Assembly (NCBI GenBank): GCA_041687675.1
Contig: JAWLBM010000001.1
Coordinates: 248,001 to 312,000, forward strand
Reading direction: 5' to 3'
Length of the DNA: 64,000 nucleotides
Source of the DNA: JAWLBM01 sp041687675
GTDB taxonomy: Bacteria > Pseudomonadota > Alphaproteobacteria > Rhizobiales > Pleomorphomonadaceae
Part shown: positions 8,458 to 16,990 of the stretch, one piece after another
Layout of the letters: each line of letters starts with the position of its first letter
Numbering within the stretch: position 1 is the first letter of the stretch
Program-made: the position numbers and the translations under genes
Notes under the pieces: model-generated
Databases searched by the model: none
The model's input: only the letters and a program-made list of their open reading frames with translations
Told to the model about the DNA's origin: nothing

Positions 8458-9447
8458 TCAGATGATCACCTTGGTCATGATGCCCGGCGGGAAGATCTCC
8501 TCGGGCGTGAACTGCCGGTGGGCGATGCCCTGCTGGTGGGTGTAGCGCGCCATCTGCTCCCAGGTGGGCCGGTTCTCCTCGATGCCGTAGGGGAACAGGT
8601 CGCCGCCGAAGCGGTCGCGCATGCGCCGGGCATAGGCGGTGAGCCAGGGGACCGGGTAGCGCGACACGGCCGGGTCGAGGATCCGCTCGATGCTGCGCCG
8701 CTTGGATTCGAGGAAGGCGTTGTAGAGGTTGCGCGCCGCCCAGGGATGCGCCTCGACGATGCTCCGCTTCATCGCGATGATGTGCATGATCGGCCAGACG
8801 CCCGTCCTGTCGTAGTAGGCCTCCTCCATCTCGAGGAAGTCCGGGAAGAGGCGCACGACGTCCGGATGTCCCTCGAGGAAGCAGGTCGGCGGCCGGGCGA
8901 TGATGGCGCATTCGATCTCGCCGGCGGCGAGCAGTTGGCTCAGCGACCTGTCCTCGATGCGGGTTATGGTGACGCCCTCGGGAAGGTTGAGCTCCACCTT
9001 CTCCTTGCGGCCGGGGGCATTGGCGCCGGCCTGCACCCAGTGCACGTCCTGGAGCCTGACGCCCATCTCCTCCTGCATCCAGCCGCGCATGTAGACCGCG
9101 GCCGAATGCGCCCACTCCGGCGATCCGACGCGCTTGCCCTTGAGGTCCTCGACGGTGCGGATCCCGCTCCTGCGGTTGACGTAGAAGGAGGAGAAGCGGA
9201 ACAGCCGCGAGCAGATCACCGGCAGGCCGATGATGTCGCTGTCCTCCCGCGTCACCTGGGTGGCGAACTTGGCGAAGGAGAGCTCCGAGAGGTCGAACTC
9301 GCGGTTCGCGGTGAAGCGGGCGAAGCACTCGTGATGGCCGAGGGTGAGCCAGGTGTGGTCGATGCCCTCGGCCCTGACCTCGCCGCTGCGGAAGTCGCGG
9401 AAATGGTCGTAGTCGGTGGTGGCGATCGACAGCACCAGCTTGGACAT
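8458..9447 (-). CDS. 4,5-dihydroxyphthalate decarboxylase-like protein (copy 1)
   Basis: A 329-residue protein with a periplasmic-binding-protein fold but no signal peptide, so probably a cytosolic enzyme. It resembles Pht5-type 4,5-dihydroxyphthalate decarboxylases, which give protocatechuate. Landmarks are FRSGEVRAEGIDHTWL near 20, FDLSELSFAKF near 49, VGSPEWAHSAAVYMRG near 107, and the C-terminal FPYGIEENRPTWEQM. I used the ATG at 9447 (GGGGGA upstream) rather than 9489. It is one of three paralogues here, with 21428-22414 and 44601-45455. The upstream DMT exporter and downstream class II aldolase genes share the strand. The substrate may differ from dihydroxyphthalate. Confidence 0.75.
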   Translation of the reverse strand: MSKLVLSIATTDYDHFRDFRSGEVRAEGIDHTWLTLGHHECFARFTANREFDLSELSFAKFATQVTREDSDIIGLPVICSRLFRFSSFYVNRRSGIRTVEDLKGKRVGSPEWAHSAAVYMRGWMQEEMGVRLQDVHWVQAGANAPGRKEKVELNLPEGVTITRIEDRSLSQLLAAGEIECAIIARPPTCFLEGHPDVVRLFPDFLEMEEAYYDRTGVWPIMHIIAMKRSIVEAHPWAARNLYNAFLESKRRSIERILDPAVSRYPVPWLTAYARRMRDRFGGDLFPYGIEENRPTWEQMARYTHQQGIAHRQFTPEEIFPPGIMTKVII

Positions 9448-9581
9448 GGTTTCCCCCAGACGGTCGTCCGCGGCGCGGCGCCCGTTCATCGCGTTGTCGT
9501 CACAGCGGTAGCCGACCGGCCCGGCGCCGGCCAGACCGGATGGACGATCTCAGCCATAAGGGCGGGCGATCCCTTCGGTCC

Positions 9582-10562
9582 TCACGGCCGCCACTCCCAG
9601 AACAGCATCGGGCCGACGACACCCCAGTCGGAGACCCAGCCGCGGACGATCTCGGTTTCCGAGGCGAGCGCCCCGGCGCCGACGACGGACAGGAAGACGC
9701 CGAACACCACGGTGCCGTCGAGGATCTCCGCGTCGCGGTTGAACATCGCCCCGAACAGCACGCGGAACATCGCCGACAGCCGCTGGATCGGCACAACCAC
9801 GGAGACCGGCGCCACGGCCAGCGCCATGTAGCGGAGCATCTGGCTGAGCGCGACGAAGACCGTGGAGGCGAGGAACCAGCCGGGCGCGCCGCGGTCCATG
9901 CCGCGCAGGTACGCGGCGCCGCCCATCGCCATAACGAGGGCCAGCACGACGACGCTCGCGGCGATGTAGGAGACGACGAGGCCGGCGAGCGCCAGCGGGA
10001 TCGAGCGCGCCTCGCCCATGCCCCAGACCACCAGCAGCGGGCTGACGCCGTAGCCGACCGCGCAGACGGCGCCCCACAGGAAGCCGGGTCCGTACTGCGG
10101 CGTGAAGGCCTTGGTCTTCGCCGCCGCCTTCGCCCTGGAGCGCCGGCCGATCACGAGGCCCGGGCCGACGAGCACCAGGACGAGGCCGACCACCTTCACG
10201 CCGGTCAGCGTCTCGCCCAGGTAGACCAGCGCCAGCACCAGCGAGACCAGCACCGAGAGCTGCTGCACCGGCGTCGACAGCGTGGCGCCGAGGGCGGCGA
10301 TCGCCCGGTAGTTGCCGTAGCGCCCGATCACGAAGTGGACGATCCCGGCCGCCGACATCCAGAAGACGGATTCGGCCGACAGGCCCATCAGCTCCGCCGT
10401 GCCGCCGAAGATCGGCAGGAACAGGAGGAACACCGGCAGCCCCAGCGGGACGGTGATCGCCATCCCCTGCAGCACCGAGGCGGACATGACGCCGCGGCGG
10501 ACCGCGACGTTGTTCAGCCCGAAGAAGGCCGCCGAGGCCAGCGACAGGAGGGCGCCGAGCAT
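9582..10562 (-). CDS. EamA/DMT-family transporter
   Basis: A 326-residue inner-membrane protein with about ten hydrophobic helices in two homologous halves: first LLSLASAAFFGLNNVAVRRG, second FLWGAVCAVGYGVSPLLVV. This is the standard architecture of EamA drug/metabolite exporters. It lies 13 bp downstream of the cupin pair, and the decarboxylase-like gene begins 134 bp further on the same strand. Export of an intermediate or uptake of a carboxylate are both possible. DMT proteins cannot be assigned a substrate from sequence. Confidence 0.85.
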   Translation of the reverse strand: MLGALLSLASAAFFGLNNVAVRRGVMSASVLQGMAITVPLGLPVFLLFLPIFGGTAELMGLSAESVFWMSAAGIVHFVIGRYGNYRAIAALGATLSTPVQQLSVLVSLVLALVYLGETLTGVKVVGLVLVLVGPGLVIGRRSRAKAAAKTKAFTPQYGPGFLWGAVCAVGYGVSPLLVVWGMGEARSIPLALAGLVVSYIAASVVVLALVMAMGGAAYLRGMDRGAPGWFLASTVFVALSQMLRYMALAVAPVSVVVPIQRLSAMFRVLFGAMFNRDAEILDGTVVFGVFLSVVGAGALASETEIVRGWVSDWGVVGPMLFWEWRP

Positions 10563-10575
10563 GGGGCGTGCCGGA

Positions 10576-11175
10576 TCAGCGCGGGCGCAGGTAGTCGCGG
10601 ATGCTGTCGGCCGTGAGCACCACCTGGGGGTCGTACTCCGGCGCGTCGTCCAGCTGCTGCAGGTCGTTGAGGCCGCAGTGCTTGAAGATGCGGTTGGTGC
10701 AGGAGATCAGCCGGGCCGGCCGGTCCGGGTCGGCGTTGAAGTGCTGGTGGATGGTGTTCGGCGGCACGTAGATCACGTCGCCGGCCTCCCACTCGAAGCG
10801 CTGGATCTCCTCCTGCGGCTTCCAGAAGTAGGTGTCGGTGATCTCGACGTCGCAGTCCTGGTGGAGGTCGTAGCCGCGACCCTCGAGCACGTAGAGGCAT
10901 TCCTCGGCGAGGTGCCGGTGGCGGCCGGAGCGGCTGCCGGGAGGGATGATCTGCATGTAGGCGTCGACCGTCTCCATGCGGGTGTTCATGTCCTCGTTGA
11001 TCAGGTGCTTGAGAAGCCCCTGGCGCGACATCTCCCACGGCATCTCGTGCGGGCGGATCACCTTGCGGCGGGCGGCGTTGCGCTCGGGCGCGGCGGCGGC
11101 GTCGTCCAGCAGCGCCTTGTAGAGGGCCCGGTTCTCGTCGCCCTGGATCCAGACGGCGGTCTCGTCCCAGGCCAT
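10576..11175 (-). CDS. Cupin protein, second member of cupin pair 1
   Basis: A 199-residue single-domain cupin. The metal site of cupin motif 1 is visible as SGRHRHLAEECLYVLEGRG (near residues 88-106) and motif 2 as DVIYVPPNTIHQHFNAD (near 136). Such proteins are either non-haem iron dioxygenases or metal-binding accessory proteins. It lies one base after the cupin encoded at 11177-11770. The same two-cupin order recurs at 30027-31244, so the pair is a unit. An N-terminal stretch (EMPWEMSRQGLLKHLINE) is shared with the matching member of pair 2. The reaction is unknown. Confidence 0.8.
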   Translation of the reverse strand: MAWDETAVWIQGDENRALYKALLDDAAAAPERNAARRKVIRPHEMPWEMSRQGLLKHLINEDMNTRMETVDAYMQIIPPGSRSGRHRHLAEECLYVLEGRGYDLHQDCDVEITDTYFWKPQEEIQRFEWEAGDVIYVPPNTIHQHFNADPDRPARLISCTNRIFKHCGLNDLQQLDDAPEYDPQVVLTADSIRDYLRPR

Positions 11176-11176
11176 C

Positions 11177-11770
11177 TCAGTAGCCCCCCTTCGGGTGGTT
11201 GAAGTCGTCCTCCTCCTCGCGGACCCGGAAGTCCTCGCCGCCGGGCGCGGGCTCGGTCCGGCGCGGCTCCACGGTCTTCTGGAAGAGCATGTTCATGAAC
11301 AGGAACATCGGCTTGGTCTTGATGACCAGCGCCCGGGCCGGCTTCGTCTCGGAGGCGTTGAAGTGCTGGTGGACGCAGTTGTTGTGGACGATCGCCACGT
11401 CGCCCGCCTTCCAGTCGTAGCGGATGTTGTCGTGGATCTCGTAGCCCTCGCCGTCGAGGATGTAGAAGGCGGCCTCGTTGACGTGGCCGTGCTTCTGGCT
11501 CCTGCCGCCCGGGCCGTACTCCTCCAGGTGGAGGTGGAAGGTCTGGGTGATGCCGTCCTTCGGCTCCACGTAGTGGCGCGAATAGGCCTGCGGGCCGTCG
11601 ACGAACTTGATCTCGCTGGCCTTGCGCACGCGCGGCACCGCGCGCAGGCGCTTCAGCTCCTCGGTGAGGTTGTAGGCCCCCTGGATCGGCCGGACGAAGA
11701 TCCGGTCCTTGTTCGAATGGTAGTAGCCGGACGGGCCGGCATCGGCCTCGGAATCGGTCTTCCGGTCCAT
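11177..11770 (-). CDS. Cupin protein, first member of cupin pair 1
   Basis: A 197-residue cupin. Motif 1 reads RSQKHGHVNEAAFYILDGEG (near 91) with a clear HxH...E set; motif 2 is AIVHNNCVHQHFNAS (near 126). The C-terminal part, PMFLFMNMLFQKTVEPRRTE, is shared with the first member of pair 2 (LFLFMHLIFQKVVEYPPTE). I started it at 11770, preceded by GAGGAGG, not at 11806. It leads the minus-strand run that goes through the exporter and decarboxylase-like gene toward pca. An inverted repeat (11808-11823) lies directly upstream, so this is probably the operon's first gene. Confidence 0.8.
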   Translation of the reverse strand: MDRKTDSEADAGPSGYYHSNKDRIFVRPIQGAYNLTEELKRLRAVPRVRKASEIKFVDGPQAYSRHYVEPKDGITQTFHLHLEEYGPGGRSQKHGHVNEAAFYILDGEGYEIHDNIRYDWKAGDVAIVHNNCVHQHFNASETKPARALVIKTKPMFLFMNMLFQKTVEPRRTEPAPGGEDFRVREEEDDFNHPKGGY

Positions 11771-12017
11771 CGCGTGCCTCCTCGCAGCGTTGATCGGCAG
11801 AACCATATTTCCGCATGCGGAACGTGCGCCAGTCCCTCCCGCCGAACCCTGCCAGACAAATTCGCGCGGGCTGGCCGCCGGGCCCGGCCAGACAAAAAAC
11901 TGCGGGCTGAGACAAGAAATAAATTCTTACATCTGCCCGCCCGGTCCCTACTCTGGCATCCGGGAGAAAAGGGCCGAAGCAACAGAAGACGGCCCGCCGA
12001 GGGGGAGGACGGACCGG
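11771..12017. promoter_or_regulatory. Divergent promoter region between cupin run and tctAB
   Basis: About 250 bp with an AT-rich patch that stands out in this GC-rich DNA (CAAGAAATAAATTCTTAC, 11912-11929, itself holding an inverted repeat AAGAA-N5-TTCTT). A perfect 14-bp palindrome lies at 11809-11822. Both promoters, leftward for the cupin/pca run and rightward for the tricarboxylate carrier, should lie here. I cannot place -10/-35 boxes with certainty. Confidence 0.5.
11808..11823. promoter_or_regulatory. Operator-like inverted repeat, site 1 of 5
   Basis: TTTCC-GCATGC-GGAAC contains the perfect palindrome TTCCGCATGCGGAA. It resembles four further sites (16786, 24321, 24470, 24961) of the form GTTCC-N7-GGAAC. 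It lies 38 bp upstream of the cupin start at 11770. I infer an operator for the local IclR-type regulator. Confidence 0.5.
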
Positions 12018-14054
12018 ATGGAGTTCATGCTGGCGGCCGCGGCCGACGCGTTCCTGCAGCTGATGAGCCTGGAAAGGCTGATGTGGCTGTCGGTGGGCGT
12101 CATGGTGGGCCTGTTCATCGGCATCATCCCGGGCCTCGGCGGCGTCTCGGCGCTCGCGCTCCTGCTGCCCTTCACCTTCGGCATGGACCCGTTCTCGGCG
12201 ATGGCCCTGCTGCTCGGCATGGGCGCGGTGACGACCACGGGCGATTCGATCCCGGCGATCCTGTTCGGCGTCCCCGGCACCTCGGCGGCGCAGGCGACCT
12301 GCATCGACGGGCACGCCATGGCCCGCAAGGGCGAGGCGGGCCGGGCGCTCTCGGCCGCCTACACAGCCTCGCTGATGGGCGGCATCTTCGGCGCCGTGGT
12401 GCTCGGGCTGTCGATTCCGCTGCTCCGGCCGATCATGCTGGCGATCGGCGCGCCGGAACTGCTCGCCTTCACGGTGTTCGGCATCTCGATGGTCGCCGTG
12501 CTGTCCGGCCGGGCGCCGCTGATCGGCGTCGGCGTCGCCGCCTTCGGCGTGATGCTGGCGATGATCGGCAGCGACCCGCAGGGGGGCGAGCTGCGCTGGA
12601 CGCTCGGCACGCTCTACCTCTACGACGGCCTGCCGCTGCTGCCGCTGGCGCTCGGCGTCTTCGCGCTGCCCGAGCTGGTCGACCTCGCGATTCGCCGCAC
12701 CGCGCTCACCGAGACGCTGAAGTACGACACTCGCGCCGGCATGATGAAGGGCTTCCGCGACGCCTTCTCCAACAAGTGGCTGGTGTTCCGCTGCTCCGCC
12801 CTCGGCACGGTCATCGGCGCCATCCCGGGGCTCGGCTCCTCGGTGGTCGACTGGTTCGCCTACGGCTTCGCCGCGCGCACGGTGAAGGATGCCCGCAAGA
12901 CCTTCGGCACCGGCGACGTGCGCGGCCTGCTCGCGCCGGAGAGCGCCGCCAACGCCAAGGAGGGCGGCAGCCTGGTGCCGACGATCGTGTTCGGCGTGCC
13001 GGGCAGCGCCTCGATGGCGATCCTGCTCGGCGCCTTCATGATCCACGGGCTGCAGCCCGGCCCGCAGATGGTGACCCAGCACCTCGACGTCACCTACGCC
13101 ATGGTCTGGAGCATCGCGCTCGCCAACATCCTCGGCGCCGGCACCTGCTTCCTGCTCAGCGGCCAGTTCGCCAAGGTGGCGACGCTGCGCTGGACGCTGA
13201 CGCTGCCGGCGATCGTCTCGGTGCTGATCGTCGGCGCCTACCAGGGCGCGGGGTCCTGGGGCGACCTCCTCACCCTGCTCATGTTCGGCGTGGTCGGCTG
13301 GATCATGAAGCGGATGGGCTGGCCGCGGCCGCCGCTGATCCTCGGCTTCGTGCTCGGCGAACTGCTCGAGCGCTACATGTTCATCTCCACCGCCCGCTAC
13401 GGCCTGTCCTGGCTTCTCGATCCGGTTGTGCTCGTGCTGCTGGTGCTTTCGGTGGTGGGACTCTTCCGCCCCGCCGTCGAGGAGTACCTGCGCCGGCGGC
13501 GCAAGGGGCTCGGCATGCGCGGCTTCGTCACGCCGCGGCTGAAGCTCTCGGACCTGCCCCATGTCGTGCTGCTCGCGGTGATCGCGGCGATGCTCGTGGA
13601 GACGACCACCTTCCGCGACTGGGTCTCGCAGGTCGCCCCCTACACCGTCGGCGGCATCGCCTTCGTGCTCGTCGCCGTCAGCCTCGCCAACCGCGTGCTG
13701 CGCCGACCGGAGGAGGAGGCGCGCGACGCGGACGGGCCGGTGCACATGGACCTCGTCGCCGACGACGCCGGGCTCACCCGGCGGCAGTCGCTGCTGCGGG
13801 CGGCCACCTTCTTCGGCTGGATCATCGCCTTCATGGCCTCGATGTGGCTGATCGGCTTCCTGCCGACCGTGCCGCTCTTCGTCCTCGCCTTCATGTGGTT
13901 CGAGAACCGCGAGCCGCTGCCGCTCCGCCTGAAGATGGCGGCGGGCGTGACGCTGTTCCTGTGGGCGGTGTTCGACTGGGCGCTCCACATCCGCTGGCCG
14001 GACACCGTCCTCGGCGCCCTCGTCCCGACGCTGCAGGCGATCCCCTCGGTCTGA
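12018..14054 (+). CDS. Tripartite tricarboxylate transporter permease, TctA-TctB fusion
   Basis: A 678-residue membrane protein. Residues 1-500 are a TctA large permease subunit, with the repeated glycine-rich motifs GIIPGLGGVSALALL (near 35), SIPAILFGVPGTSAAQAT (near 76) and EGGSLVPTIVFGVPGSASM (near 316). Typical TctA proteins end near 500. Here about 150 more residues follow, with four hydrophobic helices (LPHVVLLAVIAAMLVE, APYTVGGIAFVLVAVSL, FFGWIIAFMASMWLIGFL, AAGVTLFLWAVFDWAL), which is the pattern of the small TctB subunit. No separate tctB lies here. It imports carboxylic acids captured by TctC, whose gene converges downstream. The start at 12018 follows GGGGGAGGAC. Confidence 0.88.
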   Translation: MEFMLAAAADAFLQLMSLERLMWLSVGVMVGLFIGIIPGLGGVSALALLLPFTFGMDPFSAMALLLGMGAVTTTGDSIPAILFGVPGTSAAQATCIDGHAMARKGEAGRALSAAYTASLMGGIFGAVVLGLSIPLLRPIMLAIGAPELLAFTVFGISMVAVLSGRAPLIGVGVAAFGVMLAMIGSDPQGGELRWTLGTLYLYDGLPLLPLALGVFALPELVDLAIRRTALTETLKYDTRAGMMKGFRDAFSNKWLVFRCSALGTVIGAIPGLGSSVVDWFAYGFAARTVKDARKTFGTGDVRGLLAPESAANAKEGGSLVPTIVFGVPGSASMAILLGAFMIHGLQPGPQMVTQHLDVTYAMVWSIALANILGAGTCFLLSGQFAKVATLRWTLTLPAIVSVLIVGAYQGAGSWGDLLTLLMFGVVGWIMKRMGWPRPPLILGFVLGELLERYMFISTARYGLSWLLDPVVLVLLVLSVVGLFRPAVEEYLRRRRKGLGMRGFVTPRLKLSDLPHVVLLAVIAAMLVETTTFRDWVSQVAPYTVGGIAFVLVAVSLANRVLRRPEEEARDADGPVHMDLVADDAGLTRRQSLLRAATFFGWIIAFMASMWLIGFLPTVPLFVLAFMWFENREPLPLRLKMAAGVTLFLWAVFDWALHIRWPDTVLGALVPTLQAIPSV

Positions 14055-14167
14055 GGACGGCCGATCCGCGCGGTGGCGGCGGCCGGCATGCCTCACCGCC
14101 ATCGCACGGGCCGCCGGCGGCACGGCGCCCGGATCCCCGGATCCGCTCCGCCCGGCGGCCGCCACAT

Positions 14168-14197
14168 GAAAAAAGCCCCCGCCGGGTGGCGGGGGCT
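14168..14197 (-). terminator. Rho-independent terminator of tctC
   Basis: A 10-bp GC-rich stem (AGCCCCCGCC paired with GGCGGGGGCT, 14174-14183 and 14188-14197) with a four-base loop. Read on the minus strand it is followed by six T. It lies 30 bp beyond the tctC stop, between the two convergent Tct genes, so it serves tctC. Confidence 0.85.
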
Positions 14198-14229
14198 GCC
14201 GAGGTGCCGGGCGTCTGCGTCCCGGATTG

Positions 14230-15252
14230 CTACTGCAGGATCTCGTTGAGGCGGGCGATCACCTCCGGGTCCGACTGGTAGACCTCCTCGACGAGCGACT
14301 GCACCGTCGCGCCATCCACCGGGGTGATCTCGAGGTCCTGGGCCTTGGCTTCGGCGAGGAACTCGGGATCCTGCATGGTGGCCATGAAGGCGGCGCGCAG
14401 GGCCTCGACGCGGTCCTCCGGCACGCCCGGGGGCGCGGCGTAGGGGCGGCCGAGCGTCTGGCGCGCGAACATGAGGTTGAGCAGCTTGCGGTCGGCCGGG
14501 TTCTCGACGAGGTCCATCACCAGCGGCACGTCCGGCAGTTCCGGGTGCTTGGAGGTGGACAGCTGCATCAAGAGGTTGACGTCGCCGTTCTTCAGCCAGT
14601 CGGCGTTGCCCGAGATGATCGACGAGTAGGACCAGCCGCAGCGCCCGTCGACTTCCTGGCGCTCCATCGCCATCACCACGTCGTTGCCGCCGGGATAGCC
14701 GTTGATGATGCGCATCTTGGTGCCGAACACCGCGTTGAGCACCTTCGGGAACTGCACGGTGTCGGCGGTGTCGCCCGTCCCGCCGATGATCAGTTCCTGC
14801 TCCTTGAGGTCGTCGAAGGTCTCGATGCCCGTCCGCGCCATGGCGGTGCACAGGCTGACCTCGTTGTTGGCGCTGCCGATATAGTTGAACTTCAGCGCGT
14901 CGAAGGTGGCCTCCTGGTTGCCGAACAGCGGGTCGAACGGCGCGGCGCGGGCGAAGGTGCCGAACACGGTGCCGTCCTGCGGGGCTGCCTCGTAGAGCCA
15001 GTTGGTCATGCGCAGGCTGCCGGCGCCGTCCATGTTCACCGGCACGACCGTCGGGTTGCCCGGGATGTGCTTGCCGATGTGGCGGGCGATGGTGCGGGCG
15101 TAGGTGTCGTAGCCGCCGCCGACCGAGTAGCCGATGTAGAGCTCGACCGTCTTGCCCTTGTAGAACTCCTCCACCGACTGGGCCGAAGCCTCGAAGCCGA
15201 TGCCCATGAACGCCGCCATGCCGATGGCGGCCAGAGCCGTCCGTCTGTTCAC
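14230..15252 (-). CDS. Tripartite tricarboxylate transporter substrate-binding protein (TctC/BUG family)
   Basis: A 340-residue periplasmic binding protein with a signal peptide (ALAAIGMAAFMGIGFEASAQ, cleavage after about residue 24). The mature start, FYKGKTVELYIGYSVGGGYD, is the hallmark of the BUG/TctC family. Further landmarks are GAGSLRMTNWLYEAAPQDGT and a C-terminal PPGVPEDRVEALRAAF. It pairs with the convergent TctA-TctB fusion at 12018-14054 although they face each other across a terminator. The ligand is likely a di- or tricarboxylate or aromatic carboxylate; sequence alone cannot decide. Confidence 0.88.
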   Translation of the reverse strand: MNRRTALAAIGMAAFMGIGFEASAQSVEEFYKGKTVELYIGYSVGGGYDTYARTIARHIGKHIPGNPTVVPVNMDGAGSLRMTNWLYEAAPQDGTVFGTFARAAPFDPLFGNQEATFDALKFNYIGSANNEVSLCTAMARTGIETFDDLKEQELIIGGTGDTADTVQFPKVLNAVFGTKMRIINGYPGGNDVVMAMERQEVDGRCGWSYSSIISGNADWLKNGDVNLLMQLSTSKHPELPDVPLVMDLVENPADRKLLNLMFARQTLGRPYAAPPGVPEDRVEALRAAFMATMQDPEFLAEAKAQDLEITPVDGATVQSLVEEVYQSDPEVIARLNEILQ

Positions 15253-15391
15253 GGTGCCTATCCTCCCTGATGTGCGGCCGGGGTTCTGTGGCCGCGACGC
15301 GTTGCTTCGCCACGCGAAGCCCGACTGTACGTCATTCGCGCGCGCGCGCGTCCAAGCGTTTTTCGCTTGGTGCCAGAAGGTTTGTCGCGGG

Positions 15392-16420
15392 TCAGGCGCG
15401 CCGCCGGGCGGCCCGGCGCCACCACACCGGCGCGCCGAGCATGACGATCAGGATCCGCAGCAGGTGGAGCGTGGCGACGAAGGCGGCGTCGAGCCCGAGC
15501 GAGACGGCGACGAGGCTCATCTCGGCCATGCCGCCGGGCGCCAGCGCGAGCAGCAGCGAGACGAGGTCGAACCCGCTCGCCAGCGCCAGCGGCACCGCGA
15601 GGGCGACCGTCACCACGCCGGAGAGCGCAACGGAGAGGACGGCGAGGGGGACGCCGTCGCGGATCATCCGCGGGCTCTCGCCGAGGAAGCGGGCGCCGAT
15701 CGCCGCCCCGAGCACCACCTGGGCGAGGCCGAGCAGTTCGCTCGGGACCACGGCGGTGGTGACGCCGGAGAGGTGGAGCCCGGTCGACACCACCATCGGG
15801 CCGAGGATCACTCCGCCGGGCAGCCGCGACAGCCGCCCGATCCAGTAGCCGGCGATGCCGCTGGCGACCAGCGTCGCGGCCCCGGCAAGGCCGGGCCAGG
15901 CCTCGCCGCCGCCGAGCGCCTGCCGGCCGGAGGGGCCGCCGAAGGCCCACACCAGCAGCGGCGCGGCCACCACCACCGCGGTCACCCGCAGCGCATGGGC
16001 GAGGGCGATGCGGCGCACGTCGACGCCGAGGTCCTCGGCGTAGGCGGTCATGGTGTAGAGCCCGCCGGGGAGCGCGGCGAAGAAGGCCTCGGCCCGGTCG
16101 TAGCGGCCGATCCGGCCGTAGACGACCATGCCGATGGCGGTGGCGACCACCACGTAGACCGGCACGGCGAGGAGGGTGAGGCCGAGGGCGGCGAGATCGC
16201 CGAGCAGCGCCGGCTCGAAGGAGGCGCCGATGGCCACCCCGAGCACGACCCGCATCGGCATCGTCATCCACTCGGGAGGCCTGGCCAGAGGGGCGCCGGC
16301 GAGGGTGGCGGCGGCGACCACCACCAGCGGGCCGAGCAGGAAGGCGAGGGGCAGGCCGGCGAGATGCGCCGCCCCGCCGCCCGCCGCCGCCAGCGCCAGG
16401 GTGATCGCGATCCGTGTCAT
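15392..16420 (-). CDS. AbrB-family membrane transporter (COG3180)
   Basis: A 342-residue inner-membrane protein with about ten helices and two homologous halves, each ending in a glycine-rich motif (FFAALPGGLYTMTAYAEDLG and LLALAPGGMAEMSLVAVSLG). Together with GLPLAFLLGPLVVVAA near the start, these are typical of AbrB (formerly ammonia monooxygenase-like) proteins, which are putative transporters often found beside Tct systems. Transcribed leftward, it is followed by tctC. The 3' part of a LysR gene lies divergently 17 bp from its start, which suggests it was once controlled by that regulator. Confidence 0.8.
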   Translation of the reverse strand: MTRIAITLALAAAGGGAAHLAGLPLAFLLGPLVVVAAATLAGAPLARPPEWMTMPMRVVLGVAIGASFEPALLGDLAALGLTLLAVPVYVVVATAIGMVVYGRIGRYDRAEAFFAALPGGLYTMTAYAEDLGVDVRRIALAHALRVTAVVVAAPLLVWAFGGPSGRQALGGGEAWPGLAGAATLVASGIAGYWIGRLSRLPGGVILGPMVVSTGLHLSGVTTAVVPSELLGLAQVVLGAAIGARFLGESPRMIRDGVPLAVLSVALSGVVTVALAVPLALASGFDLVSLLLALAPGGMAEMSLVAVSLGLDAAFVATLHLLRILIVMLGAPVWWRRAARRRA

Positions 16421-16437
16421 CCGCCCGTCCGCCCCCG

Positions 16438-16680
16438 TTCGCGCTCGTCGCCAAGGGCGTGGCCACCAGCTTCCTGCCGAAGGGGGCGATGGTGGAGGAA
16501 CTGAGGCGCGGCACCCTCGCCGCCCGCCTGGTGGAACGGCCGCGGCTGACCCGCACCCTGTTCCTCGCCCGCCAGGCCCGCGGCGTCGCCGGCCTCGACT
16601 CGGCGCGATTCGAAGCGCTGATCCGGATGATCGTCGACCGGCTGACCGATGCGATCGGGGAGCACGCCCGCCCGCTCTGA
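16438..16680 (+). pseudogene. Remnant: C-terminal end of a LysR-family regulator
   Basis: The frame from 16438 reads FALVAKGVATSFLPKGAMVEE, then RRGTLAARLVERPRLTRTLF, ending at a TGA at 16678-16680. This matches the last 80 or so residues of a LysR effector-binding domain (VAAGxGVxxLP ... GxLxxxPV...). The DNA-binding domain and 200 or more residues are missing because the AbrB gene begins right beside it. An in-frame ATG at 16414 exists but would give only 88 residues with no known function. I read it as a deletion remnant at a rearrangement junction. Confidence 0.6.
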
Positions 16681-16785
16681 GGCGCGCCGCCGGTCCGGCC
16701 GGACCCCGTGTCCCGGCCCCCGGGGCGCCCCGCCGCGGTCCGGCCCGGGCTCGTGCTGCAGGTGCACCGATTTCCTCCTAAGTTT

Positions 16786-16802
16786 GTTCCGCATGAAGGA
16801 AC
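16786..16802. promoter_or_regulatory. Operator-like inverted repeat, site 2 of 5
   Basis: GTTCC-GCATGAA-GGAAC has perfect 5-bp arms and shares the GCAT core with sites at 11808 and 24961. It lies in an AT-richer stretch upstream of the small gene at 16991. Confidence 0.5.
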
Positions 16803-16827
16803 GGCGGTTGAAATAATGGAACGGAGT

Positions 16828-16841
16828 TTGATCCAGGTCAA
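16828..16841. promoter_or_regulatory. Possible FNR/FixK-type box
   Basis: TTGAT-CCAG-GTCAA differs by one base from TTGAT-N4-ATCAA. It lies about 150 bp upstream of the small gene at 16991 in an AT-rich stretch, which makes it more credible than the site at 1857. Confidence 0.35.
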
Positions 16842-16990
16842 CGTTCGCGCGACGAATCCGTGTAAATCAATCACTTAGACGACGCGGACTTTGGCGGCCT
16901 TGCACTCCATTGGATGCAGCCATGCAATTCCGGGCGTTGTGCACGTGCAGCATGAGGCCTATATCCGAGCCAGTAGTAAAGGAGATCGAG

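Noticed and set aside
11058..14165. Open frames of over 1,000 residues on both strands across the cupin pair and tctAB
   Set aside because: They are out of frame with the clear cupin and TctA genes and consist of low-complexity, charged sequence.
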